Shown here one piece after another: positions 30,099 through 37,267 of a stretch of DNA of 42,833 bases (position 1 is its first letter; the number at the start of each line of letters is the position of its first letter). The notes under the pieces were generated by a model. It ran no database searches. It saw only the letters and a list, made by a program, of their open reading frames with translations, and was not told where the DNA came from. The translations under genes were made by a program, and so were the position numbers. Source of the stretch: Acidothermus sp. (GTDB taxonomy: Bacteria > Actinomycetota > Actinomycetes > Acidothermales > Acidothermaceae). Location: assembly GCA_023512015.1 (NCBI GenBank), contig JAIMAI010000018.1, positions 1-42,833 of the forward strand, given 5' to 3'.

Positions 30099-30126
30099 CG
30101 GCGGCCGGGATCTCCCTCGGTTGCCG
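30099..30126 (+). promoter_or_regulatory. Stem-loop between rpsD and rpoA, similar to the one after tuf
   Basis: CGGCGGCCG (30099-30107) pairs with CGGTTGCCG (30118-30126) through seven Watson-Crick and two G-U pairs. The loop contains ATCT. It lies 10 nt after the rpsD stop and 58 nt before the rpoA start. The stem-loop at 15056-15088 shows almost the same sequence and spacing. No T-run follows. A processing or attenuation role is plausible. Confidence 0.58.
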
Positions 30127-30184
30127 AGCAGATTCCGTCCCTCGCGGCGTCATATGGCGGTCGCCCGAGAACTGGAGGAAACCA

Positions 30185-31210
30185 GTGCTCATCGCACAAC
30201 GTCCCACCATCAACGAAGAACCCATCCACGACACCCGGTCCCGTTTCGTCATCGAGCCACTTGAGCCCGGGTTCGGGTACACCCTCGGGAACTCGCTGCG
30301 GCGCACCCTGCTGTCGTCGATCCCTGGGGCTGCCGTCACCAGCCTCCGTATCGACGGCGTGCTGCACGAGTTCTCCACCATCCCCGGGGTCAAGGAGGAC
30401 GTCACCGAGATCATCCTCAACATCAAGGAGCTGGTGGTCTCCTGCGAGCACGACGACCCTCAGGTCGTCTACCTGCGCAAGCAGGGTCCCGGTGAGGTCA
30501 CCGCTGCCGACATCGTGGCGCCGGCTGGCGTGGAGGTGCACAACCCGGATCTGCATATCGCGACCCTCAACGACAAGGGTCGTCTGGAAATGGAATTGGT
30601 CGTCGAGCGCGGTCGAGGCTACGTGCCGGCGGCACAGAACAAACTGCCGAGTCATGAGATCGGTCGGATCCCCGTCGACTCCATCTACTCCCCGGTCCTG
30701 AAGGTGACGTTCAAGGTCGAGGCCACCCGCGTCGAGCAACGCACCGACTTCGACCGACTGATCATGGACGTCGAGACCAAGCCGAGTATGCGACCCCGCG
30801 ACGCCATGGCGAGTGCCGGAAAGACCCTGGTCGAACTCTTCGGCCTGGTCCGCGAACTCAACGTGGACGCCGAAGGGATCGACATCGGCCCGTCGCCGTC
30901 CGATGCGGCATTGGCGGCAGACCTCGCTCTGCCGATCGAGGACCTCAACTTGACGGTGCGCTCGTACAACTGCTTGAAGCGCGAGGGAATCCACACCGTC
31001 GGCGAACTCGTCTCGCGCAGCGAAGCCGACCTGCTCGACATCCGGAACTTCGGCCAGAAGTCGATCGAGGAGGTCAAGAGCAAGCTCGCCGAACTCGGAC
31101 TCGCCCTCAAGGATTCGCCTCCGGGCTTCGATCCCGGCCGGGTCGTCTACGCCGCTCCCCGCGATCAGGCGGACGACGACCGGCGCTACATCGAAACCGA
31201 GCAGTTGTAG
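30185..31210 (+). CDS. rpoA: DNA-directed RNA polymerase subunit alpha
   Basis: A 341-residue alpha subunit. The N-terminal domain (about 1-230) dimerises and assembles beta and beta', with [20 protein letters not shown] and [20 protein letters not shown]. After a linker, the C-terminal domain (about 250-320) carries [20 protein letters not shown] and [20 protein letters not shown], which contact UP elements and activators. The GTG start at 30185 follows GGAGGAA (30174-30180), and the product begins [12 protein letters not shown] as in streptomycetes. The longer in-frame reading from 29975 overlaps rpsD and is rejected. rplQ follows after 64 nt. Confidence 0.97.
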   Translation: MLIAQRPTINEEPIHDTRSRFVIEPLEPGFGYTLGNSLRRTLLSSIPGAAVTSLRIDGVLHEFSTIPGVKEDVTEIILNIKELVVSCEHDDPQVVYLRKQGPGEVTAADIVAPAGVEVHNPDLHIATLNDKGRLEMELVVERGRGYVPAAQNKLPSHEIGRIPVDSIYSPVLKVTFKVEATRVEQRTDFDRLIMDVETKPSMRPRDAMASAGKTLVELFGLVRELNVDAEGIDIGPSPSDAALAADLALPIEDLNLTVRSYNCLKREGIHTVGELVSRSEADLLDIRNFGQKSIEEVKSKLAELGLALKDSPPGFDPGRVVYAAPRDQADDDRRYIETEQL

Positions 31211-31274
31211 ACGGGTGCCCGAACACCACGAGCCCTGCGCGACGGTACGCGGTTAGCTGGAGAGGAAGACGACG

Positions 31275-31967
31275 ATGCCCACGCCGACGAAGGGTGCCCG
31301 CCTCGGGGGCGGCCCAGCGCATGAGCGACTGATTCTCGCCAATCTCGCCACCGCGCTCTTCGCGCACGGACGCATCCGGACGACGGAAGCAAAGGCCCGT
31401 CGTCTTCGACCTCTCGCCGAGCGGCTGATCACGAAAGCCAAGCGGGGGGACCTGCACGCGCGGCGGCAGGTGCTGACCGTAGTGCGGGACAAGTCCGTGG
31501 TGCACCAGCTCTTCGCCGAGATCGGTCCGCGCTACCGCAGTCGACCCGGGGGTTACACCCGGATCGTGAAGCTGGGTCTGCGTAAGGGCGACGCCGCTCC
31601 GATGGCGCTCATCGAGTTGGTCGAGCCTCAAGCGGAGGAGGTGGTCGCCGAGGCGACCGCGGCGACCAGACGGGCCGGCCGCAGCCGCGGGGCCAAGGCG
31701 ACCGCGGCATCCGCCGAAACCGCCTCCGCGCAACCCACCGAGGCCTCCTCCCCCGAGAGCGGGGAAGCTGGCGTCGAGAGCGGGGAAGCCGCTGCCCCAA
31801 GCGAACGACCGGAGGCTGAGCCCAGCGACGCCTCGGCCGAGGCATCTGCGGAGCTCGCCGACGAGGCTGTGGGTGAGCAACCCTCCGACTCCGCCGCCGA
31901 AACTGCCTCCGCGGAGCACGAAACTGCCTCCGAGGAGCAGGCGGACGAAAGCCCGGAGAAGCGTTAG
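31275..31967 (+). CDS. rplQ: 50S ribosomal protein L17 with long acidic C-terminal extension
   Basis: A 230-residue L17. The conserved domain (about 1-118) has [40 protein letters not shown] and [21 protein letters not shown]17 lies on the 50S surface near the tunnel exit. The remaining 112 residues are Ala, Glu, Ser and Pro rich and include short tandem repeats. Most bacterial L17 proteins are about 120 residues; actinobacterial ones are often longer. ATG 31275 follows GAGAGGAAG. truA starts 18 nt after its stop. Confidence 0.95.
   Translation: MPTPTKGARLGGGPAHERLILANLATALFAHGRIRTTEAKARRLRPLAERLITKAKRGDLHARRQVLTVVRDKSVVHQLFAEIGPRYRSRPGGYTRIVKLGLRKGDAAPMALIELVEPQAEEVVAEATAATRRAGRSRGAKATAASAETASAQPTEASSPESGEAGVESGEAAAPSERPEAEPSDASAEASAELADEAVGEQPSDSAAETASAEHETASEEQADESPEKR
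31755..31939 (+). repeat. 21-bp tandem repeats inside the rplQ tail
   Basis: GAGAGCGGGGAAGC occurs at 31755-31768 and 31776-31789, a period of 21 bp, encoding ESGEA twice. A 20-bp unit beginning GAAACTGCCTCCG occurs at 31899-31918 and again at 31920-31939 with one mismatch, also with a 21-bp period, encoding ETASAEH and ETASEEQ. A related copy (GAAACCGCCTCCGCG) lies at 31716-31730. The period keeps the reading frame, so the tail probably grows and shrinks by replication slippage. Confidence 0.7.
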
Positions 31968-31985
31968 GCCGGGCTGCCACCCCTC

Positions 31986-32792
31986 GTGCGGCTCCGCATC
32001 GACCTCGGCTACGACGGCACCGATTTCGCGGGATTCGCCCGTCAACCCGGGCTGCGAACCGTCCAAGGCGAGCTCGAACGGGCGTTGGCCGTCGTCCTTC
32101 GGCTCTCCGCACCTCCTCTCACGACGGCGGCGGGGCGTACCGATGCGGGTGTTCACGCGCGAGGCCAGGTCGCACACGTCGACGTAGCCGACGACCTATT
32201 CGGTGACTCGGACGAGGTTTGCACGCTCGCCCGCCGGTTGGACGCCGTCACACCGGTGGACATGGTGATCCACCGCACCCGGGTAGCCCCTGTCGGCTTC
32301 GACGCGCGGTTCGCAGCGTTGTCGCGCCGCTACTCCTACCGGATCGCCGACCGCGGCTGGGATCCGTTGCGTCGCCGGGACACCCTGCGTTGGCGTCGTC
32401 CCCTCGACGAAGCCGCGATGAATCTGGCCGCGGAGTCGTTGGTGGGGGAGCACGATTTCGCCGCGTTTTGTCGTGCGCGAGAAAATGCAACGACGGTTCG
32501 CACATTGCTCGCTTTCCGGTGGGCGCGCGACGGCGATGGGGTGCTCGTCGCCGAGGTGGAGGCGGACGCGTTCTGCCACTCGATGGTGCGTTTTCTCGTT
32601 GGAGCAACCCTCGTGGTCGGTGAGGGAAAACGACCGGTGGACTGGCCCGCGCAGGTGCTGCGGAGCAAGCAGCGCGATTCGGCGGTCCTCGTCGTCCCGC
32701 CGCACGGGCTCACCCTTGAAGAGGTGCGGTACCCCCCGGACGACGCCCTGGCCGCACGCGTCGCGCAGACCCGCAGGCTCCGCACTCTCTGA
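31986..32792 (+). CDS. truA: tRNA pseudouridine(38-40) synthase
   Basis: A 268-residue enzyme that converts uridines 38, 39 and 40 of the tRNA anticodon arm to pseudouridine. The catalytic aspartate is D53 in AAGRTDAGVHARGQVAHVD. Further motifs are DGTDFAGFARQPG at the N-terminus, ARFAALSRRYSYRI, EHDFAAFCRA and SMVRFLVGATLVVGEGK. GTG 31986 opens the ORF 18 nt after rplQ with only a weak Shine-Dalgarno site, so coupling to rplQ is likely. It converges on the DUF4097 gene with a 5-nt gap, and no terminator fits between them. Confidence 0.95.
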   Translation: MRLRIDLGYDGTDFAGFARQPGLRTVQGELERALAVVLRLSAPPLTTAAGRTDAGVHARGQVAHVDVADDLFGDSDEVCTLARRLDAVTPVDMVIHRTRVAPVGFDARFAALSRRYSYRIADRGWDPLRRRDTLRWRRPLDEAAMNLAAESLVGEHDFAAFCRARENATTVRTLLAFRWARDGDGVLVAEVEADAFCHSMVRFLVGATLVVGEGKRPVDWPAQVLRSKQRDSAVLVVPPHGLTLEEVRYPPDDALAARVAQTRRLRTL

Positions 32793-32797
32793 GCGGA

Positions 32798-33634
32798 TCA
32801 GGCCGGTTCCGCCGCCCGGAAGAGATGAACGTCGCCCGTCCCGGTCCGGGCCCGAATCGAAATCTTGTGTTCGCGGGTGGCCTGCGCAGTGACCGGCAGG
32901 TCCGACGTCAAGCGTCCCGCTCCGGTCGTGACGTCGAGTTTCGCGGTCACCCCCGCAGGAACCCCGAGGCTCAACCCCCCGGCACCACTGGCGAAGTCGA
33001 CGTCGGCGTGCACCGCCCGGATCCGCGCTTCGCCCGCTCCGGTACGGAGCCGCAGCGGCCCGCGGGCGACGTCCACGTCGATTCTTCCGCTGCTGCACGC
33101 CACATCGAGGCGACCGTCGAGGCTGCCGAACCAAGCGTCCACCGCGGCGCCGCGAACGGTTGCGGTTGCGCTGATCCCGCGGGCCCGCACGGAGCCGCTC
33201 CCGCAACGGACCCGTAGCTCGCCGTCCACCCGATCCAACTCGACGATCGCGCGGCCCCCTGCGACGTCCACCGTGCCGGTGCGGCCCTCGGCGATCGCCT
33301 CCACGCTGTAGCCGGCGATCTTGATTGGCGTGCCGGAGGGAACGGCGAGGGTGATCTCGAGACAGTGCGTCGGAGGCTGCACTCCGCCCGCCAAGGGAAT
33401 GCCGAGGAGGCTCAACCACGCTTTCGGCGTCAGCCAGGACTTGGGCACCCGAATCGTGAGGAGGTCGTCCTGCAACTCGGCGCTGACTGCTTCGAGTTCG
33501 TCGGCCGGGATGTCGGGACACGTCACCTCCACTCGTGCTGCGTCGAGCTCTTCTCGGAGGCTGATCACCAGGCGTCCGGCCCCTAGCCGGCACTCCACGG
33601 CCTTGATCCTGCGCGGATCAAAAGTTCTGATCAC
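32798..33634 (-). CDS. DUF4097-family beta-strand repeat protein
   Basis: A 278-residue protein without signal peptide or membrane segment. After an N-terminal region (about 1-90), it consists of short repeating beta-strand units rich in Gly, Ala, Val and Asp, such as GTVDVAGGRAIVELDRVDGE, GSVRARGISATATV, GRIDVDVARGPLRLRTGAGE and GTGDVHLFRAAE. This is the parallel-beta pattern of DUF4097/adhesin-like proteins; the C-terminal domain of enterococcal LiaX is of this family. The GTG at 33634 has GAGGAG 6 nt upstream. It lies 18 nt downstream of the RHH gene, so they form one operon. The function is unknown; a link to envelope stress is inferred from the family and the neighbouring exporter. Confidence 0.82.
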   Translation of the reverse strand: MIRTFDPRRIKAVECRLGAGRLVISLREELDAARVEVTCPDIPADELEAVSAELQDDLLTIRVPKSWLTPKAWLSLLGIPLAGGVQPPTHCLEITLAVPSGTPIKIAGYSVEAIAEGRTGTVDVAGGRAIVELDRVDGELRVRCGSGSVRARGISATATVRGAAVDAWFGSLDGRLDVACSSGRIDVDVARGPLRLRTGAGEARIRAVHADVDFASGAGGLSLGVPAGVTAKLDVTTGAGRLTSDLPVTAQATREHKISIRARTGTGDVHLFRAAEPA

Positions 33635-33652
33635 TGGGTCTCCTCGTCGACG

Positions 33653-34153
33653 TCATCCGTTGACCCATCCGGTGATGCGGCGGGCACTGGCCCACGGCGG
33701 TCCGCTCCACGGAGGACCCCAACCGTGCCCGCGGTGGGCGAGTGCGGCACGCGCAGCGCGGATCAGCCAGGTGTTGACGGACACTCCTTCACGCTCGGCG
33801 GCCTGTTCGATTTCGGACTTGAGGCTCTCGGGTAACCGCAGCGAGATGCGCGCGGTTGCCTCCTCGTCCTGAACGGCCTGCTCCGGTTGCTCGTCTGCAA
33901 CCACGACGCGGAATCGGACGTCCCTGCCTTCGAGGTGGGCCGTGACGGCAGGACCACCCGGGACGCCGGCGGCGAAGAGCATCGAAGTGATCTCTGCAGT
34001 AGCCGCCGAGAGGGCGTGCAACAAAGCGAGCCGAATGGGGGCCGTGGCGGCGTCCGCAAGGGCGTTGGCGACCTTCTGAGTCTGCTCGTCTCCCAGCGCG
34101 GCCGTCGATCGCAGGGCATCGGCGACTTGCGCCACATACTCATCCAGGTGCAT
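33653..34153 (-). CDS. Ribbon-helix-helix (CopG/HicB-like) regulator
   Basis: A 166-residue protein whose residues 100-140 fit a ribbon-helix-helix DNA-binding fold: strand ARISLRLP, helix SLKSEIEQAAERE, turn GVS, helix VNTWLIRAARAAL. The first 60 residues are helical, residues 68-86 look like beta strands (AVTAHLEGRDVRFRVVV), and the end is Trp/Pro/Gly rich. ATG 34153 is chosen because a promoter-like pair ends 6 nt before it, which suggests a leaderless mRNA; no Shine-Dalgarno is visible. An in-frame TTG at 34183 is the alternative. Related genes are often annotated as HicB antitoxins, but no HicA toxin lies nearby, so a transcription regulator is more likely. Confidence 0.78.
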   Translation of the reverse strand: MHLDEYVAQVADALRSTAALGDEQTQKVANALADAATAPIRLALLHALSAATAEITSMLFAAGVPGGPAVTAHLEGRDVRFRVVVADEQPEQAVQDEEATARISLRLPESLKSEIEQAAEREGVSVNTWLIRAARAALAHRGHGWGPPWSGPPWASARRITGWVNG

Positions 34154-34182
34154 GATGTCATTCTGACATCGAAGTGACGTCA
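34154..34182. promoter_or_regulatory. Palindromic operator pair in the divergent promoter region
   Basis: A perfect inverted repeat, GATGTCA-TTC-TGACATC, covers 34154-34170, and a second palindrome, TGACGTCA, covers 34175-34182. The right-hand half-sites TGACATC and TGACGTC start 11 bp apart, about one helical turn, as expected for cooperative binding of RHH dimers. The first palindrome overlaps the proposed -10 of the RHH gene. The second lies in its spacer and near the -35 region of the ABC operon. Autoregulation by the RHH protein is inferred. Confidence 0.62.
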
Positions 34183-34188
34183 AAGCAA
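34160..34188 (-). promoter_or_regulatory. Candidate leaderless promoter of the RHH-DUF4097 operon
   Basis: Read on the minus strand, TTGCTT (34188-34183), 17 bp and CAGAAT (34165-34160) form a moderate promoter match. The -10 ends 6 nt before the ATG at 34153. Transcription would therefore start at or next to the start codon, a leaderless arrangement common in actinobacteria, which would explain the lack of a Shine-Dalgarno site. Confidence 0.45.
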
Positions 34189-34199
34189 CGTCTGAACGC

Positions 34200-34208
34200 T
34201 GCTATGCT
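34200..34208 (+). promoter_or_regulatory. Extended -10 promoter for the ABC exporter operon
   Basis: TGC followed by TATGCT (34203-34208) is an extended -10 element. No good -35 is seen 17 bp upstream (TCAAAG), which is usual for extended -10 promoters. Initiation near 34215 would give a leader of about 30 nt with GGGAAGGAG (34233-34241) before the ATG at 34246. The palindromes at 34154-34182 lie just upstream, where a bound repressor could block polymerase. Confidence 0.5.
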
Positions 34209-34245
34209 GTCCGGATAGCCAGCATCACGGCAGGGAAGGAGACAG

Positions 34246-35304
34246 ATGGACGAGGAAGGGCTCGCGATCCTCGTCGAGGACGTGCACAAATCGTTCGGAT
34301 CGGTCCGAGCGCTGCGGGGCGTGGACCTCGCCGTCCCCCGTGGGCGAGTGCTCGGGTTGCTCGGTCCGAACGGCGCCGGCAAGACGACGATCGTCCGCAT
34401 CCTCACGACCTTGTTGCGCCCCGACGCGGGCCGTGCCCTCGTCGAAGGCCACGACGTCGTCCGCGAAGCCGACGCGGTACGGCGGCGCATCGGTCTCGCC
34501 GGCCAGGCCACGGCGATACAACCGGAGCTCACCGGGCGGGAGAACCTCGAGATCATCGGGCGCCTGTACCACCTGCCGCGCCGCGTGGCACGGGATCGGG
34601 CAGCCGAACTGCTGGCCGCTTTCGACCTGGAAGAGGCCGCGGATCGCCCGGCGAAGACCTACTCGGGCGGCATGACCCGTCGCCTCGACCTGGCGGCGAG
34701 TCTGGTCGGAGAGCCCAAGGTGCTTTTCCTGGACGAGCCGACCACCGGGCTGGACCCGCGAAGCCGAATAGCGATGTGGCAGATCATCAAGCGGTTGGTG
34801 GCGAGCGGAACGACGCTGCTCCTTACCACCCAGTACCTCGACGAAGCAGACGAACTCGCCGACGAAATCGTGGTGATCGACCACGGGAAAGTGATCGCCG
34901 CGGGCACGGCTGCCGAACTCAAGGACCGGGTCGGTGGCGACGTCCTGGAATTCACCGTCCCCGACGGGCAACAACTCGCCGCCGCAGTGGCCGCGGTCGC
35001 TCCGCTCTCGGAGAGCGAACCGCACGTGGACCGGGAGACCCAGCAGATCTCGCTCGCGGTCGGCTCACGGGGCTCCGCCGCACTCCTGGAGGCAGTGCGG
35101 GCCCTCGATGCCGCCGGCGTGACGATCGAGGGGCTCGTCATGCGCCGTCCGTCTCTCGACGACGTCTTCCTCGCGGTCACCGGCCATGCCGCGGTGGCCG
35201 AACCGAGCGCCGAGGAACGGCGCGGACGGCGCGGACGACGTCCCGCCCTCGTCTCCGACGACGGCACCGACAGCTCCCACTCCGGCGACCAGAGGAGGAA
35301 TTGA
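34246..35304 (+). CDS. ABC transporter ATP-binding protein, DrrA-like drug exporter family
   Basis: A 352-residue ATPase. Walker A GPNGAGKTT spans 40-48, the signature SGGMTRR starts at 140, Walker B is VLFLDEP (159-165) with catalytic E164, and the D-loop is GLD (168-170). The switch residue is Q196 in TTQYLDEAD, as is usual in the DrrA daunorubicin-resistance family, instead of histidine. A C-terminal domain of about 120 residues (DUF4162-like) and a basic RRGRRGRR stretch follow. ATG 34246 follows GGGAAGGAG. The stop overlaps the permease start by one base. The substrate is unknown; export of a drug, lipid or peptide is inferred. Confidence 0.9.
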   Translation: MDEEGLAILVEDVHKSFGSVRALRGVDLAVPRGRVLGLLGPNGAGKTTIVRILTTLLRPDAGRALVEGHDVVREADAVRRRIGLAGQATAIQPELTGRENLEIIGRLYHLPRRVARDRAAELLAAFDLEEAADRPAKTYSGGMTRRLDLAASLVGEPKVLFLDEPTTGLDPRSRIAMWQIIKRLVASGTTLLLTTQYLDEADELADEIVVIDHGKVIAAGTAAELKDRVGGDVLEFTVPDGQQLAAAVAAVAPLSESEPHVDRETQQISLAVGSRGSAALLEAVRALDAAGVTIEGLVMRRPSLDDVFLAVTGHAAVAEPSAEERRGRRGRRPALVSDDGTDSSHSGDQRRN

Positions 35305-36128
35305 TGACCGCGCAGACCATCGATATCCGGGCAGACACCGGGCTCCGGCGGCTGTATTGGGCGGTGTCGGATGCGTTGGCGCTGACGAAGCGCAACCTAC
35401 TGGTGTGGTGGCGGGTGCCGGCGTTCATCGTCTTCACCGTCGTGCAGCCGGTCATGTTCACCCTGCTGTTCCGGTACGTCTTCGGCGGAGCGATCAGCGT
35501 CGGAGACCACGGGAGTTACGTGGATTACCTGATGCCCGGAATCATCGGGCAGACCGCGGCCTTCGGCTCCATCGGGACGGCGATCGCTCTCGGGTTGGAG
35601 GCGCAGAAAGGGATCATCGACCGCTTTCGCTCCATGCCGATGTCCCGCTCGGCCGTGCTCGCCGGTCGGCTCATTGCCGACGTCGGCCGCATGCTCGTGA
35701 CCATCGGGATCATCATCGGTGTCGGGTATGCGGTAGGCTTCCGCTTCCATCAGGGAGTGGGTTCGGCGATCGCGATGGTCGCGCTGGCTGCGTTGTTCGG
35801 GTTGGCCATCTGCAGCGTGTCGGCCTTCATCGGTCTTGCGATCAAGGATGAGGAGTCGATCCAGGCGTTCGGCCTGATCTGGCTCTTTCCGGTGACGTTC
35901 GTCAGTTCGGCGTTCGTGCCGATCCAGTCCATGCCGGGGTGGCTCCAAGCGTTCGCCAACAACCAGCCGATGACCGCCGTGATCAACACTCTGCGCTACT
36001 TGGCGGTGGGCCCGACTCCAGGGGCAACGACGCTGGAGCCGCACCTGTGGCAGAGTCTGGCGTGGCTGTTCGGCATCCTCGTGGTGTTCGGGTCGCTCGC
36101 CGTCCGCACCTACCGCCGGCTCAGTTGA
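35304..36128 (+). CDS. ABC-2 type permease, DrrB-like
   Basis: A 274-residue membrane protein with six predicted helices. TM1 is around residues 30-50 (VPAFIVFTVVQPVMFTLLF), followed by a pair near 75-95, then 125-150, 160-185, 195-215 and a final helix near 250-268. DrrB-family features are the loops GSYVDYLMPGIIGQTAAFGS, EAQKGIIDRFRSMPMSRSAV and FVPIQSMPGWLQAFANNQPM. ATG 35304 overlaps the ATPase stop (TGATG) and has AGGAGGAA just upstream. It forms an exporter with the preceding ATPase. A hairpin 5 nt after its stop probably ends the operon. Confidence 0.92.
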   Translation: MTAQTIDIRADTGLRRLYWAVSDALALTKRNLLVWWRVPAFIVFTVVQPVMFTLLFRYVFGGAISVGDHGSYVDYLMPGIIGQTAAFGSIGTAIALGLEAQKGIIDRFRSMPMSRSAVLAGRLIADVGRMLVTIGIIIGVGYAVGFRFHQGVGSAIAMVALAALFGLAICSVSAFIGLAIKDEESIQAFGLIWLFPVTFVSSAFVPIQSMPGWLQAFANNQPMTAVINTLRYLAVGPTPGATTLEPHLWQSLAWLFGILVVFGSLAVRTYRRLS

Positions 36129-36132
36129 GCCG

Positions 36133-36167
36133 GGCCACCGACGGCGAAGAGCGGAGCGTCGGTGGCC
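36133..36167 (+). terminator. Terminator-like hairpin after the ABC exporter operon
   Basis: GGCCACCGACG (36133-36143) is perfectly complementary to CGTCGGTGGCC (36157-36167) with a 13-nt loop. It starts 5 nt after the permease stop and precedes the rplM promoter by 23 nt. No T-run follows. The long perfect stem and position make a terminator of the T-less type likely. Confidence 0.68.
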
Positions 36168-36189
36168 GCCCGTCGTTCCGCCCCTGCTT

Positions 36190-36218
36190 TTGACCGAGGA
36201 GATGCGGCCCGGTAGGCT
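36190..36218 (+). promoter_or_regulatory. Promoter of rplM-rpsI
   Basis: TTGACC (36190-36195), a 17-bp spacer and TAGGCT (36213-36218) form a strong housekeeping promoter match, preceded by CTTT. Initiation is expected near 36225, leaving a leader of about 53 nt before the rplM GTG. It may also serve glmM, 7 nt after rpsI. Confidence 0.72.
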
Positions 36219-36277
36219 ACATCGTCGTTGCCCGCAATGCCGGGCCGCTGATCCCTGTCGAATGCGAAGGCGAGATC

Positions 36278-36745
36278 GTGCGCACGTACAGCCCGAAACC
36301 CGGTGACGTGACCCGGCAGTGGCACGTCATCGATGCCTCGAACGTGATCCTCGGTCGGCTTGCTTCCCAGGTCGCGCGACTGCTCCGTGGGAAGCACAAG
36401 CCGATCTTCGCGCCGCATCTCGACACCGGCGACTTCGTCATCGTCGTCAACGCCGACAAGGTGGTGCTCACCGGTCGCAAGCTCGACCAAAAGATCGCTT
36501 ATCGGCACTCTGGATACCCCGGTGGCCTCAAGGCCAAGCCGTATCGGGAATTGCTTGCCGAGCGCCCGGAGCGGGTCATCGAACGGGCGGTCCGCGGCAT
36601 GCTCCCGCACAACAGCCTCGGGCGCCGTATGATCAAGAAGCTCAAGGTGTACGCGGGGCCCGAGCATCCGCACCAGGCTCAGCGCCCGGTGCCCTTCGAA
36701 ATCACGCAGGTTCGGCAAGAGCCCGCTCAGACGCGAGAGGTATGA
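36278..36745 (+). CDS. rplM: 50S ribosomal protein L13
   Basis: A 155-residue L13, an early 50S assembly protein. It has [65 protein letters not shown] and the conserved [23 protein letters not shown] 36278 follows GAAGGCGAG. It is paired with rpsI as in nearly all bacteria and lies behind its own promoter. Confidence 0.98.
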   Translation: MRTYSPKPGDVTRQWHVIDASNVILGRLASQVARLLRGKHKPIFAPHLDTGDFVIVVNADKVVLTGRKLDQKIAYRHSGYPGGLKAKPYRELLAERPERVIERAVRGMLPHNSLGRRMIKKLKVYAGPEHPHQAQRPVPFEITQVRQEPAQTREV

Positions 36746-36753
36746 GGCAGTCC

Positions 36754-37260
36754 GTGGCAGACACCGTCGAAGAACAAGACCTGCTCGCCGATGACAGTGA
36801 GGTCGAGGACGGCGAGCAGGCACCGTCGTCCTACACGACCCAGACGGCGGCGCAACCGAAGCGTCGCACGTTGATCGGTTCCGGTTCGGCCACCGGTCGG
36901 CGGAAAGAAGCCGTCGCGCGGGTGCGTCTGGTCCCCGGAACCGGGCAGTGGAAGATCAACGGACGTGAGCTCGCCGACTACTTCCCGAGCCGGGTCCATC
37001 AACACCTCGTACGTAGCCCCCTTGCCCTGCTCGACGCCGTGACGCAATTCGACGTCGTGGCGAGGGTGCACGGCGGAGGGACCAGTGGGCAGGCGGGGGC
37101 CATTCGGCTCGGCGTCGCGCGGGCGCTGGTGGCGATCGACCCGGAGAATCGCCCCACTCTGAAGAAGGCCGGCTTCCTTACCCGGGACGCACGGGTCGTC
37201 GAGCGCAAGAAGTACGGACTCAAGAAGGCCCGCAAGGCGCCGCAGTACTCCAAGCGGTAA
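36754..37260 (+). CDS. rpsI: 30S ribosomal protein S9 with acidic N-terminal extension
   Basis: A 168-residue S9 whose C-terminal tail ([12 protein letters not shown]) reaches the P-site tRNA. The conserved part starts near residue 45 ([20 protein letters not shown]) and includes [19 protein letters not shown]. About 45 N-terminal residues are acidic and variable, as in other actinobacteria. GTG 36754 is chosen because TGAGG (36743-36747) lies 6 nt upstream and VADTVEEQ resembles streptomycete starts. An ATG at 36742 overlapping the rplM stop (ATGA) is the alternative and adds 4 residues. Confidence 0.93.
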   Translation: MADTVEEQDLLADDSEVEDGEQAPSSYTTQTAAQPKRRTLIGSGSATGRRKEAVARVRLVPGTGQWKINGRELADYFPSRVHQHLVRSPLALLDAVTQFDVVARVHGGGTSGQAGAIRLGVARALVAIDPENRPTLKKAGFLTRDARVVERKKYGLKKARKAPQYSKR

Positions 37261-37267
37261 GCCCAGC

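Noticed and set aside
33653-34153. HicAB-type toxin-antitoxin system
   Set aside because: The RHH domain resembles HicB-type antitoxins, but no HicA-like small RNA-binding toxin is encoded next to it. The partner is a DUF4097 protein, and the divergent operon is a transporter.
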